From positions 124,001 to 188,000 of the forward strand of contig JASKMD010000028.1 in NCBI GenBank assembly GCA_030144725.1: a DNA stretch of 64,000 nt, in the 5' to 3' direction. This DNA is from Haematococcus lacustris. Lineage: Eukaryota; Chlorophyta; Chlorophyceae; Chlamydomonadales; Haematococcaceae. The notes beneath the pieces were generated by a model that was not told where the DNA came from, did no database searches, and worked only from the letters and a program-made list of their open reading frames with translations. Every line of letters starts with the position of its first letter. Within the stretch, counting starts at the first letter, position 1. Position numbers and translations under genes: made by a program. Shown here in pieces: positions 1 through 12,000 of the stretch.

Positions 1-67
1 AGGGTGCGGCAGGGGCAGCGCCCAGCCGCCTACCCTCAGCGGCCCTTGCAGTGCTGGCTGGCTGCAG

Positions 68-3000
68 GTGCTGAGGCGGTAGCGGCGCTGTTGAGGCGCA
101 GCCGCTGCCTGAGGGAGCTGCAGGTGTCAAGGAACCAGCTCACAGCGCAGGTGACGGCATCACGCCAGCCAGGGGGGGGCAAGCTCAGGCAACCCAGGGT
201 GCGGGGGCCAGCAGGAGCAGCAGCCTTTGTGAAAGCTGACACCATTCAGGCAACCTGCAGGCTCACCAGGCCTGAGGGCAGTGGCGGGCACTGGGCACCC
301 CGCTGCACCCTCCTTCCTCCGCACCCATACCTCAGCCCAGCCAGGTCCGCGGCCCTGACACTGCTGGGCTCAGGCTCCCGGTGCCAGGGCCTGCCCGCCT
401 GACCCCTGCTGAGCGTGGTCTTGCTGGCCGCAGGGCTGCGACTGCCTGGCCCGGGCCGTGGCTTTCAGCCCCTGCCTGCACCGCCTGGCAGCCAGCCACA
501 CGGGGTGGGACGACGCTGCCGTGAGCCAGCTGGCCTCCTCCCTGGCCACCTGCCTCACGCTGTCACGCCTCGACCTGGGCTGCGGCAGGTGCGCCACCCC
601 CCAGCACTGCCGGCTGCCACCAGGCCTGGACCCCCGCCCTGTGCACGGCTGGCTAGGGCGACTAACTGCCACCAGGCCAGCAGACAAGCACCGGCTTGGA
701 CCAACGCCCTGTGCACAGCAATGCCAAGGGGCTGCGCCAGCCCTGTGGCCAGTTTTCAAACGGGTAGGGTGGTGGGTGGCCAGGCTGGCTGTGTGGGGCT
801 GCTGTGTTGCCCTGGTGTGATGCGCAGGGTGAGTGAGGCGGGCGCCCAGGTCCTGGCGTACTGCGCCAAGCGGGGCGGCAGTCTGCAGCAGGTGGCGCTG
901 TCAGGCAACTGCATGGTCGGCACAGAAGGTGACGGACCCTGCCCCTCACGCAGCTGGGGGCAGGCACCTTGACCTGCAGGGCTGTCAGAAGACATGGACA
1001 AAGAACAGCTGCAGCCGGTGCAGCCGGTCAGGTACAGCTGGTCTCGTCCAGCTTGCTCCAGGCTGGCTTGTCTTATCGCCTGCACGCCAGACACATGCCA
1101 CGAACCACTGCCACAGCCACCCTTGTTAAGCCAGGGCTGACACTCACCCCTCATCCTTACGGCTTCTGGCCTTGACCCTGGCTGCTTCCCTCCCTCCCTC
1201 CCGCTGCCACCGCAAGTTCCATGGCTGCAGCCCCCCCCTCCCTCCACCCCCTGATCCCGCTGCCCCCCTGCAGGCGTGCGTGTGTGGGCGGAGGCGCTGG
1301 GCGCTGCCGGCTGCGGGCTCACCCACCTGGCCCTGGCGGACTGCGAGGCGGGCGACCCCGCGGCCTTCGCCCTGGCCCAGGGTCAGTCTGCCTCACCACT
1401 TGAGGGTGCAGGGGGGCGCAAGGGGGGGCAGGGAGGTGCAGGAGGGGGCCTGAGGGCTGCATGCTCCACACCCCATGCTGTGCGGCCCCAAGTCAGCCCT
1501 GCTGCTGCCGTCCACAGGGTCCAGGGCCCCTCCCTCCCCTCAGCCCTGCTCCCTGCCTGCCCGCTGCAGCGCCTGCGCCTCACCCTGCACCACTGCCCCG
1601 GCCTGGCCCCTCCACAGGCCCTGGGCCATGCTGCTTGTGGCGCCCTGCTTGCTGCCCTGCCTGCAGCCCTGAGGGGCAACACGCGGCTGGAGCAGCTGGA
1701 CGTATCCAGCAACCAGTTCACGGCAGCAGGTGCGCCATGTTGCCAGGCAGCAGCGGGTGTGGCTGAGGCGTGCGGGGGCTGCCAACACTGCAGGAGCCTG
1801 CTGCTGGGGAGGCATGCTTAGTGTCTGCAGCCAGCCTACCACCCTTACCTACACAGCCTGGCTGAAGCAGCAACAGCAAAGGAAGGTGTAATAGCAGTGG
1901 GAGGAGGGGTGGGTGCGCATACGCTGGGCTGCTGCTGGCACTGGCAGGCGAGGCCACTGTCCACCCACTACGCTGTGCTGGCTGCTGCACTGGGTGCTGC
2001 CACAGCCTGCTGGTGAGGTGCAGAACTGGCCCACACTCCACCCCTCCAGATCCTGAACTGCTGGCTGCAGGAGTGTCCCTGCTCATCGCCGCTGCTCGCA
2101 CCACCGCCAGTGCCGCTGCTGCGGCCGCCAGCCGAGGCCGGGCCAACAGCCTGCAGTCAGGGGGGAACCCCTGGGGCCCCTCCACCCCTGCCCCCACCCC
2201 TACCGCACCCCCTGCTGCCACCACCCCACTCACGGCAGCGCCTGCAGAGCGACCCGGCAGCCCCCCTATGCTGCAGCCGGCAGCTGGCCCAGGTCGGCCG
2301 CCCCCTGGCACTGGGCTGGCCCTGCTGGACGTGTCTTTCAACTGGCTGGGCCCCAGGGCAATGGCGGCGTGCCTGCAGCAAGGCCAGCCTGCGGTGCGTG
2401 GCCCACCTGCCCGCCTCCTGCGCAGGCACCTCATCCAGTCACTGGCGGTGCTGGAGGTCTTGCTGTGCCCTTGCATGTGATGCCTGACAATGGGGGGGGT
2501 GGGGGGGGGGGTCATGATGGTGGGGGTGGGGTTGGGGCGGGGGGAGGGGTTGATACTAGAGGACATGGAGCCGTGAGTAAGACAGGGTTGCATGTCGAGC
2601 ATGCATCATTTGCCTGACCGGTTATGTCGTGGCCCCTCCTCACCCTCCTCTGCCACAGGCTGCTGCCCAGGGCCTGAGCGGCCTGAGTGGGCGCTGTGTG
2701 GTGAAGTGTGAGGTGCAGGCAGAGTTCCGTGCCATTGAGCGCATCAAGTAAGGACGGGGGGGAGCAGGCAGGAGGGGCAGGGCAGGCTGCAGGGCGGCAG
2801 AGCGCCAGGCCAGCCGCTGGTGTCAGGGCCTGGTGGCAGGGGGAGGCAGGAGGGCTGGAGCTAGGGTCAGGGATAGGGTTAGGGTTAGGGTTGGGTACTT
2901 AGGCAGGTGGGAGGGGCTCCAACAGGGAGCGGATGTTGTGCAGGGGCAGGGTGCAGCCTGCCCTGACCCTGGACCCTGCGTGGGGCAGTGCTGTCGAGAC

Positions 3001-4823
3001 TGCCTGATCCACTCCCTGAGCCCTCACAGGGGACTGACAGCTGACAGCAGGTCACAGCCCCTCATGGAGCGCTGCTGCGGCTGAGGCTGTGCCTAGTGCC
3101 TGGCGCACACAGCTACCCTGCAGGCTCTTGCTCCTGGGCCAGTGTCCCCTGCAGGCAGCCAGTGTCCAGCCGCAGCGCTCTGTGCTGCGTGTGTGCAGGC
3201 ATGGTGACTGGAGCAAGCTGCAGCTTCCCACCGGCACAGCCAGTAGCCTTGTGGTTGGGGCAGGAGAGGAGAGGGCAGAGGAGGGCAATCCCTTCTTGGC
3301 AAACACACAGTCAGCAGCATCCCAGCAGCAGCAGCGGCAGGAGAAGCACAACACAAGTGGCAGTGGCAGAAGCTCAGGGGGTGGGTCTGAGAACCCCTTC
3401 ATGCAGCCCGCAGCTGGGCCTGCTGGCGCACAGCAGCACCCGGCAGCCACCCCTGACCAGCCAGGCTTACACGGGCAGCTGCAGGCGGGCCACGCCCTGC
3501 CACCTGGCCTTGACCAGGCGCCCTCAGCCACGCCCTCCTCCTGCTCTAGGGCCTCACCTGCACACGGCAGAGTCTGCAGCCAGCACTGGGCAGAGTGCTT
3601 GGGGGAGGAGGCCGGTGCTGTGCAGCAGGGGGGCGAGGAGCAGGGGGAGCAGGAGGGCAGCAAGCTGGGCACGGCTTGGAGTGGGGTTGGCAGCAGCCTT
3701 GCCACGCAGGCCAGCAGCCACGCCCCCGTGACGCCGCCACTCAGCCTGGCCGGCACTCCTGGGCCAACACACCGCACGCCGGCTGGGGCCCTGGCTGCAG
3801 CGGCCCAGGCACATGCCCAGGACCTGACCGGGCCGGCGCTAGGCCCTGTCACCAGCCTGCAAGCCATCACCGCGCATGGCCAGCTAACCCCCTCGCAAGC
3901 CCTGCTCCTCGCCTGTGAGCACGGACCCCTGCTGGTGGGCAGTAGGGGGCGGCAGGCCAGGCCTGGCAGGTCAGCTGGGCGCCCTGGAGGCTGAGGAGCT
4001 GGTGTCGGGGGCCATCAACAGGGACCTGCCCGTCAGCTTCGCGGCCTCCTCCCTGGCAGAGCCGGACCTGCGCTGCCCAGGCCAGGGGCCCCTGCCTGCC
4101 GCTGCAGCACCTCACACCCCGCACTGCGGGCCAGCAGTTAGTCACGCTGAAGACGGCAGCTCAGCTGGCAGGCCAGGCGGTGCCCTGGCGGGGGGCCTGA
4201 CCCAGGAGGTGCTGAGGTCACACAACCGCCTCCTGCCCCGGCTGCTGCCTGGTGCCCTGCTGAGGGCCCGGCCAGAGCCACCGAGGCCCCGGCCCCTGCC
4301 AGCGCCTCCGGCCCCGGCCCCTCCCTCCGCCCCCTCAACTGCGTTGCCCTCACCCTCACAGCCACCCTCACTGCTCACGCCTGGCCAGGTGCACGCTGAC
4401 AAGCCCGTCAGGGCAGTCCAGGAGGCCCCGGTCAGCACCAGTCCTGCAGGCGGGCAGGGCGCCAGCCCCTCCTCAGAGCCCAGCCCTGGTGGCAACCCCT
4501 TCCTGGCGCCGCTGCCTGGCCACTGCCGCGACGACATGAGCGGCAGCAGACTAGTGCCGGGCGGTGCCCCCCAGTCCCCAGGCGAGAGGCTGGCAGCAGA
4601 GGGTGACAACCCGTTCCTCACGCAGTCGCACCCCCAGGCAGCACCGCCTTGCACGAGGCCAAGCAGCAGCGGAGACCTCGAGCCGTCCAACCCGTTCCTG
4701 GCCCCTGGGGACGGTGGGAGTCAGCTGCATCACCGGCCACACCCTGCCCTGCCTGGCGGCGGCAGCAGCAACCCCTTCTTAGAGCCTGAGCCTGGCAGCC
4801 AGCAGGACAACCCGTTCAGGTGA
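68..4823 (+). CDS. LRR protein with C-terminal NPF motifs (3' part of gene)
   Basis: The 5' end lies outside the window. Likely exons are 68-150, 434-588, 828-928, 1274-~1380, ~1570-1729, 2050-2393, 2659-2747 and 3199-4823; most junctions are GT-AG with matching phase, but the 1380/1570 junction is uncertain. The first exons encode RNI-type leucine-rich repeats (ELQVSRNQLTA, SRLDLGCG, EQLDVSSNQFTAAG, ALLDVSFNWLGPRAM). The last exon encodes a low-complexity Pro/Ala/Gln tail with seven Asn-Pro-Phe motifs (two in the first third, five near the end, the last four residues before the stop being NPFR). NPF is the ligand of EH domains (Eps15/EHD proteins), so an endocytic or membrane-traffic adaptor role is inferred. 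The frame changes within the last exon at about 3930-3960 in a G-rich run; no intron of normal size explains it, so a one-base indel is likely. I do not recognise the family beyond this. Confidence 0.7.
2869..2895 (+). repeat. Interstitial telomere-like TTAGGG run
   Basis: Three to four TTAGGG-type hexamers with one variant unit lie in the intron between exons ending at 2747 and starting at 3199 of the NPF/LRR gene. Short and imperfect, so it is not a chromosome end. Confidence 0.7.
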
Positions 4824-6013
4824 CCAGCTGCCCTGCCCTCAATGAGTGCCAGCGTGCAGCTGGGGCTGTGCACCTAGCTGCACGTCATGTCTGTAGAGTG
4901 GCACACCTCGGGGGGGGCTCACAGTGTGCCACGGCACATTGCTCCTCAGTGCCACAGGGCCCCCTACATCCCCCAAGGGGGAGGCGGGTGAGCAGCCTGG
5001 GGACGGCTAGCTGGAGCGCAGTGGACCGTCAGCAGCCTTGTTTAGCAAACGAGCGACCTGCCGGCTGGGGCGTAGTGATCACGTGGGGGTAAGAATGGTC
5101 ACTAGGTAGGTATGTGGGCTGTCACTATGGACGTTCGCATGGCCAAACCCACACATGTGCCTGCTTTGTCAAGGTCACAGCCGTCCCAAAGGACCAGCAG
5201 GCAACAGAGGTGTGCAATGTGCGATGGGGGAATCCCAAGACACAGCAGTATTCCTGGGATGACCCGTGTGCCGTGTGCACATGTGAACCATGTGCCGTGT
5301 GCATAGAAAAAACAACTCCACACAGCCTCTTAACACAGACGAGGGTGGTCACTAGTGGCCCCTGCTGGTCCCTGGTAGTCCGACTCTACTGTAGGCCCTA
5401 GTGAGGGACGAGGGGCTGTTTCTATGCGCACCGCATTGACACGGTACATATGGACACCGCATCGATACGGCATTCAACACCGCATTGAGACGGCAAGGCA
5501 GAAAACAGTAGGAACATGTAACATGCCGCTGGTTTTTGAAACCCACGTCAGCAGGAGCTATGTCCCCGACACCTTCCGAAATGCAGCTGGGGCTTAGAAT
5601 AGGAAATGATCGCATCTAGCGCACTGGGCGGTAGTGTTCACATGCAGCACTCTGTAGCTTTTGCCAATATCTGGGCAAGTCTCATTGCTGCATCGATCAC
5701 AGTATCTTTGATTTAGGGCGCGGGCGACGAGCTAGAAACCCTTGTTGCCCAGTAGAATGGGCAACCTTTGCGTGCGCGGCATCGCCTCTGAAGGCACGGT
5801 TTCCCGTATCAATTCATCGGACTCGTCACAGTCGCAGCCGGCCGTCCTAGACCGAAGTTCGCCGCACCTCGTATGGTCGGTTGTATTGCCTTGCATAGTG
5901 GACGGCTGGTCAGCCATGGCCCCGATTACCAGCTGATGCACTGCTTCTGTCTTACCTGGACCGGCAGGAAAGCGGACAGCACAGGGAAGTGGCAGGGTCA
6001 GGGCACTCTACAG
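4824..6013. other. Intergenic region and probable first exon of next gene
   Basis: Holds the 3' UTR of the upstream gene and the 5' part of the downstream LRR gene. A 16-bp motif of the form CACCGCATYGAKACGG occurs three times around 5426-5495. An ORF starting at 5757 (MGNLCVRG..., a Gly-2/Cys-5 N-terminus that could be acylated) may be a first coding exon of the downstream gene, but I could not place its donor site. Nothing else with coding character is visible. Confidence 0.4.
5517..5521 (+). terminator. Possible TGTAA polyadenylation signal
   Basis: TGTAA is the usual poly(A) signal in chlamydomonadalean algae. This copy is about 690 bases after the stop codon of the NPF/LRR gene, a plausible but not certain distance. 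Confidence 0.3.
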
Positions 6014-9000
6014 GACATCTGCATAGGTGTGGCGGCCAAGCACTTTGCCGTCATCTCCAGGTCCTCAGAGCTGGATAGACTGCCCAGGTGAGTGCCTAGC
6101 CGCTGCTGGGTGCCAGGGCGGGTGGAGCTGGGCTGAGGACGTGCTGGGGTGAAATATCTCACCTTTCTAAAGTGCATGGTATACTGGTAATCAAACAGGC
6201 AGTCAGACAGGTGAGCAAGCACTAGTTAAATAGGGTTGCATGCCGCCATGGAGAGCCCGCACCAATGTCCATGGCCGAGTTGATGCAGGGCCAGGCCAAG
6301 CAGCTACACCAGGAGTAGGTGGTGGCGATAGAAAAGGATGCATGTGTGGCGCTGAGCACATCTTCATCTTGGTGCTGCAGTGTCTCTGTGCAAGGTCAGG
6401 GGGTCATTGTAGGGTCAGTGTGAGGCCCGCAAGGCCAGCGTGAGGTCAGCGCAAGGTCCGCCAGCGGCCGCTGTGGGGCTGGCCGCAGGGATCTGGTGCA
6501 GCGGGTGTGCGACGCCCTGGTGCAAGGCGGGCGGCTGACGCTGGGAGACCTGCAGCGCCTAGCTGGCCTGGACCTGGACGCCCTCAGCCTGGACTGCTAC
6601 GGGCCCCAGGTGACCCTCAGCAGCCGCCGCCACCCCCCAGCCTGGCCTGCCCTGCCTCCCCTGCTGCTCAGCTGCACCCAGCCCTGAGCTGGACCGAGCC
6701 TGCAGGCAGCAGTGGCTGGTGAGCCGTGGGGTTGCCGGGCGCCTGGCCTGCTGCAGGTGGACGGCTCCTGGCTGCAGGGGCTGGCACGCAGCCCCCGCCT
6801 GCGCCGCCTGGACCTGTCCCGCTGCCCCCGGGTGCGAGTGACACTGCGCAGCGACCCCTGTAGGGCACCCTGCACGCCTGAGGTCAGTCATCCCGCCTGA
6901 GGGCAGCCTGCCTGCCTGCCTGCCAGGACTGTGGCCCACTGCTGTTGGCTGCCACCCCGGCTGTGGTCACTGTCAGCCTGCAGCTGCCAGGCCACTCTGC
7001 TGGCGGTGATCGCTCCAGCTGACATGATGCTGCTCTGGGTGCTGCCTGGGTGCCCCCCCTGGGTGGAGGCTGATCATGGTCAGGCAGCACTGGCCTGCAC
7101 CGCACCCCCTTCACCCACTGTGCCGCGTGCTGCCCCAGGCCCCTGCTTGGTGTCGTCCCTGACGAACCTGTCTGACGCCGCCAGTCTCAGTGTGAGGGCA
7201 GCGAGGGGGCCTTGCATGCTGCCCTCCTCCCTCCATGCACACTGGCCGGCAGTGGCCTGGCCCTCCTGTGTTCCTCTAGCTGCGCCCGCTCACCTGCTGC
7301 CTGCTGCGGTGCCCCTGCAGGTGGGTGACGAGGGTCTGAGGGAGGTGGGCAGCCAGCTGCGGGGCCTGCAGGCGCTGCTGCTGGGCCACTGTGGCGCCGT
7401 GACAGACCAGGGCCTGGCGCACCTGGCAGGCAAGGGAGGGGCAGCGGGGCCCAGCTGCAAGCTCTGACTGCCCCTGGCGCTGCCTGCCCTGACCAGGACC
7501 ACAGCTGGCGTGCCCTGCAGCAGCTGAGCCGCCTGACCCTGGCTGCCCTGACCCTGACCCTGACCCTGACCCTAACCCTGGCTGCCCTGTGCCGTGCCCA
7601 CCTCCTGCCCTGACGCCCTGGCCCTTGTGCTGCAGCGCTGGAGCGTGTGCAGGAGCTGGACCTGCAGGGCTGCGAGGGGCTGGCAGGTCAGGCCGCCTAG
7701 GGGACGGGGGCGCACGGCGCATGGGGAGGCACACTGCAGGCCAGCAGCCCAGCAACGCATCTGTTGCTGCCCTGTCAGCTGCGCTGCTGCTGCCTTACTG
7801 GCTCTAGCCCCTGTTGCCACTCACCTCCACCACCTCTCCACCCCTCCACCTGCCCACCTCTCCACTGACTCCCCCCTGCCGCCCCTGCCGCCCCTGCTGC
7901 TGCCCCTGCTGCCCCTGCTGCTGCCCCATAGGCCCAGGCCTGACCCACCTGGCGGCCCTGCACCGCCTGACCAGCCTGAGCTTCAGCCAGTGCAGCCAGC
8001 TCAGCTGCGGGCTGGGGCACCTGGCAGGCAAGAGGGGGAGGGGGAGGGGGAGCAGGGGAAGGAAAGGGTGCTTCACAGCATCGGGCGCAACAGCGCATCG
8101 ACACATGTGCTCGCGAATACGGGTGGCTCCGCCGCAGCACCTGAACCTGTCACGCCAGTAGTCGCACGCCATGGCCGTGGGGTAACTTCACTGAGGTGAC
8201 ATGTTGCCACTCGGGGCTGGTGGGCTTTGCGCCGTCGCCGTCCTGCCCAGCCATCAAGGACAAGCTGCGGGACTGGCTGCGCTGCTCCTAGCTGCTCCTT
8301 TCCCGTGTTACATGTTGCCTTTGTATCGCTGTATTGTATTGATACAAAAAATACACGGGTTATTCGTACTGTCTGGTATCACCTGTATCTATGCACGTAT
8401 TACCCATCACTGGGTGGGGGGATGCAGGTGAGAGGGGGGGGGCAGGGGGCAGAAGGCAGGGGAGGGGGCAGAGGGGCAGAGGGGCATGGGGGCCAGGGGG
8501 CAGGGGGGGGGTGAGGTGGTGTGGTGTGGGGGGTTGGCCAGTGTAGGGTTCAGGCAGACGCTGGGGGTGATTGTGTGTGGGTGTGGATGGGAGGGGGGCG
8601 AAAGGGGGTGGGGGTGGGGGGGGGATGGCCCTTGCTATGGCGGCTGTCGGCTCAGTCTACCTCTGCCCTGACTCACCGCCTGCGGCCCTGGGGGGGGGGT
8701 GTCCAGGGTGGGGCGGCAGGGGGTCACGCTGGCGGCTGTGCTGCGCAGGTCTGTGGCGGTTGAAGGCGCTGCACCTGGGCTGGTGCCTCTCCCTGGCTGC
8801 CCCGGACCTGGAGCCAGTGTCACTCCTCACCTCACTCACCTCACTCAATCTCAGCTACACCAAGGTGTGACGCCAGGAGCACCTCAGCCATCCACGGCCT
8901 TACCACCCGCTGTGCTTTCATTGCCTTCTGCTGCTGTGCTGCCGCCGCAATGTGTTGGAGTAAGGAGGTGGGGGCCAGTGGGAGCATCAGAGTGCCTAGC

Positions 9001-12000
9001 TATAGGTAAGTGTAGTGAGTTCAGTACCGGGCAGTGCGCAGTGACTGCTGTTCGGCAGGGCCCTCCCTCTAGCGCGTGCTGTGCTGCCCTTACTCTGCTG
9101 TCTGGGTGCCCTGCTGCTCCTCCCCCCCCCTGCCTGCCCTCCCTGGCTGTTGCCAGGCCTGTCAGCCCCCCCCGCCCGCCCCCTGTGTGACTGCCGGTCA
9201 GCCAGCCAGCACCGCTGGGTCATCCTCCCCCTTTGCTGCCATGCAGGCGGGGGATGCATGCCTACAAAAGCTCATGGGCTTGCGCTCCATGCAGCGCCTG
9301 GACCTGCAGGGGTGTGACATCAGTGATGTGGCGTGTGGTGTGATTTGCAGCTTCCAGTCACTCACTGCCCTGCAGCTGGACCATTGCAGCCACGTGGGGG
9401 ATGCAGGTGGGGGGGGGGACAGGGAGGCAGGGGGGCGAGGGGGGGGGGGGCAGGGGGGGTGAGGTGGTGCAGAGCCAGGGTGTTGAGCAGCTTGGCCCTT
9501 GTGGCCTGTGCCCTGAGGACTTGCAGCAGCAGCGGCCTGGCCCCGGGCCCTGGGGGTGTGCTGCCCAGGGCCCTCATGCTGCTTGCGAGGTGCAGGCAGC
9601 AGTGGGGGCTGGGGCTGCAGTGGCCGCTGCGCAGCTAAGGCGCGTGTGTCTGCTGCTGCTCCTGCATCAGGTGTGTCGCTGCTGGCTCAGCTACCAGCCC
9701 TGCAGCGCCTGGGCCTAGGCTACACCAGCGTGGCTGATGCCGGCCTGCTGGCTCTCAAGGTCAGGGGGCAGGGCACCACACTGAGGCTGGCCTGCCCAGG
9801 GGGGGGGGGGGAGGCAGGAGGTCAGTGCAGAAGGGACTGCAGCAGGAGCGCCAGGGCCAGGGCCGGCCTTATTGTGCTGGACTCCACCATGGCCGCCGCT
9901 AAGCAGCACCTGCCCGCCTGCTCGGGTTGCCGCAGAGCTGCTCTCAGCTGAGGTTGCTGGACCTGGACTCCTGTGCTGTCAGTGACAGCGGCTGCAGGGT
10001 GAGGGCGCTGACACTCAATTTGGGCCCCCTCCCCCTCCCCCTCCCCCTCCCCCTCCCCCTCCCCCTCCCCCTCCCCCTCCCCCTCCCCCTCCCCCTCCCC
10101 CTCCCCCTCCCCCTCCCCCTCCCCCTCCCCCTCCCCCTCCCCCTCCCCCTCCCCCTCCCCCTCCCCCTCCCCCTCCCCCTCCCCCTCCCCCTCCCCCTCC
10201 CCCTCCCCCTCCCCCTCCCCCTCCCCCCTCCCCCTCCCCCTCCCCCTCCCCCTCCCCCTCCCCCTCCCCCTCCCCCTCCCCCTCCCCCTCCCCCTCCCCC
10301 TCCCCCTCCCCCTCCCCCTCCCCCTCCCCCTCCCCCTCCCCCTCCCCCTCCCCCTCCCCCTCCCCCCTCCAGCGCTGTCCTCATTGCTGCCACTCTGCCC
10401 CTGGCATCGCAGGCGCTGCGCAGCCTAACCTGGCTGGAGGACCTGAACCTGGCCGACACCCTGGTGCAGGTCAGCTGCACAGCCAGCGCAGCCCAGGCCA
10501 CAAGGGAGGGGCAGCCAGGCAGGCAGGCGATCACATCCGCTGCTGCTGCTGCTGCTGCAGGATGAGGCGCTGGGGTGCGTGTCAGGGCTGACGGCGCTGC
10601 AGCGCCTCAACGTGTCCTACACCAAGGTGCGGCCTCACAGGGCAGCACAGACCCGCAGCTCACGCCAGCCAGCCAGTCTAGGCGCCCTCAGCCACGCAGC
10701 CAGGCACACAGGAGGCCTGGCTGCTTACTCAGGCGCTAAGGAGGGCAGCGGGGCAGGGCCCGGGGATCGGGTCGGGCAGGGCGGGGGGCTGAGCCACACC
10801 TGGTGCGTTGGCATGAGGGAGGGAGAGGGAGGCACGTCCCGAGTTCGTGGTTGAGCAGAGCAGGGGGTGGGGGGTCAGCTACATGGTGAGTGGCTGCGGG
10901 GCGTCCAGGCCGTGTGGTGCGGTGCAGGTGACTGACCAGGGGCTGCAGGCGCTCAGGCAGCTCACGCGCCTCACGGACCTCAACCTGGACTCTGGTGAGC
11001 CCTCCAGGCGGCACACACACACCCGCACCCGCACCCGCACCTGCGGCTCAGCATCCGCCCCCTGCCCCTGCCCCTGCCCCTCACACCCCCCTTGCCGGAC
11101 CCCTTGCATCCAGCCAGCCCTGACAGCAGGTGATGAAGGTGTCAGGTAGTGCCGCCCCCCCCCCCCCCGGCAGCTGCAGCCTGAGCTGTGCTCTGCGGCC
11201 CGCACTGGCGGTGCTCCTGGTGGCGCAGGCTGCATCACTGCCAGCGGGCTGCAGCACGTGTCTCACCTCACGGCCCTCAGGGTGCTGGACGTGTTCGGGG
11301 CCAAGGTGCAAGACGCGGGGTGGCCTTCCTGCTGCCACTGCTGCGCTTGCAGGTGTGGGGGGCAGGGGGAGAAGGGTGGGGGTCAGGGGGGTCAGGGTGT
11401 CTGGAGCAGGCAGCCAGTGCCAGGCTGGCAGCGGACGAACCGTCAGTGGAGGATAAGGAAGCCACCTGCCCTTTAACAGTTTGCCTTCAACAGCCCTGCC
11501 CTCAACAGTTTGCCTCCGTTGCAGTAGTGCTGCGCGCTGCATGTCTTGGACCCAGCAAGCCAGGACACCCCGGAGGAGGCAGCTGGGCCCAGTGATGGCC
11601 AGACGCCTGAAACACTTCAGGCCCAGGCGGCGGTGTATTAGTCATGCTTTCCCACCAGGCCAGGCGGTAGAGGCACACGCTGCTGCCCCCTAGGGTGGCT
11701 GCTGCTGCTGCTGCTGCTGTCACCCCCACTGAGGGGGGGGGCAGGTCAGGCCTGCCCTGCTGCTGCCACCTGGGTAGGGGAGGGGCCAGGCCACTGTGTG
11801 TAGGCCGTCATTGCATTGTGCCTGCTATGGCCTCTCACACTTCACTTCGTTCTTCTTCATGCACCAAGGTACTCGTGAAGGGTGTGATGTGTTGCGGTCA
11901 GGCTGGGACGCTGACTGGCCATTGCTGGCCATGCTGTGTCAGTTTGCGACACCTCGCCCTTACCACCGCATGCAAATGATGCATAACATGCAGGACCTGC

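Noticed and set aside
3052..3870. 272-codon minus-strand ORF
   Set aside because: Shadow of the NPF-containing exon in GC-rich DNA; no domain, and the plus frame has clear motifs.
9927..10565. Poly-Leu-Pro / poly-Pro ORF and its antisense poly-Gly-Arg ORF
   Set aside because: (CCCCCT)n microsatellite within an intron.
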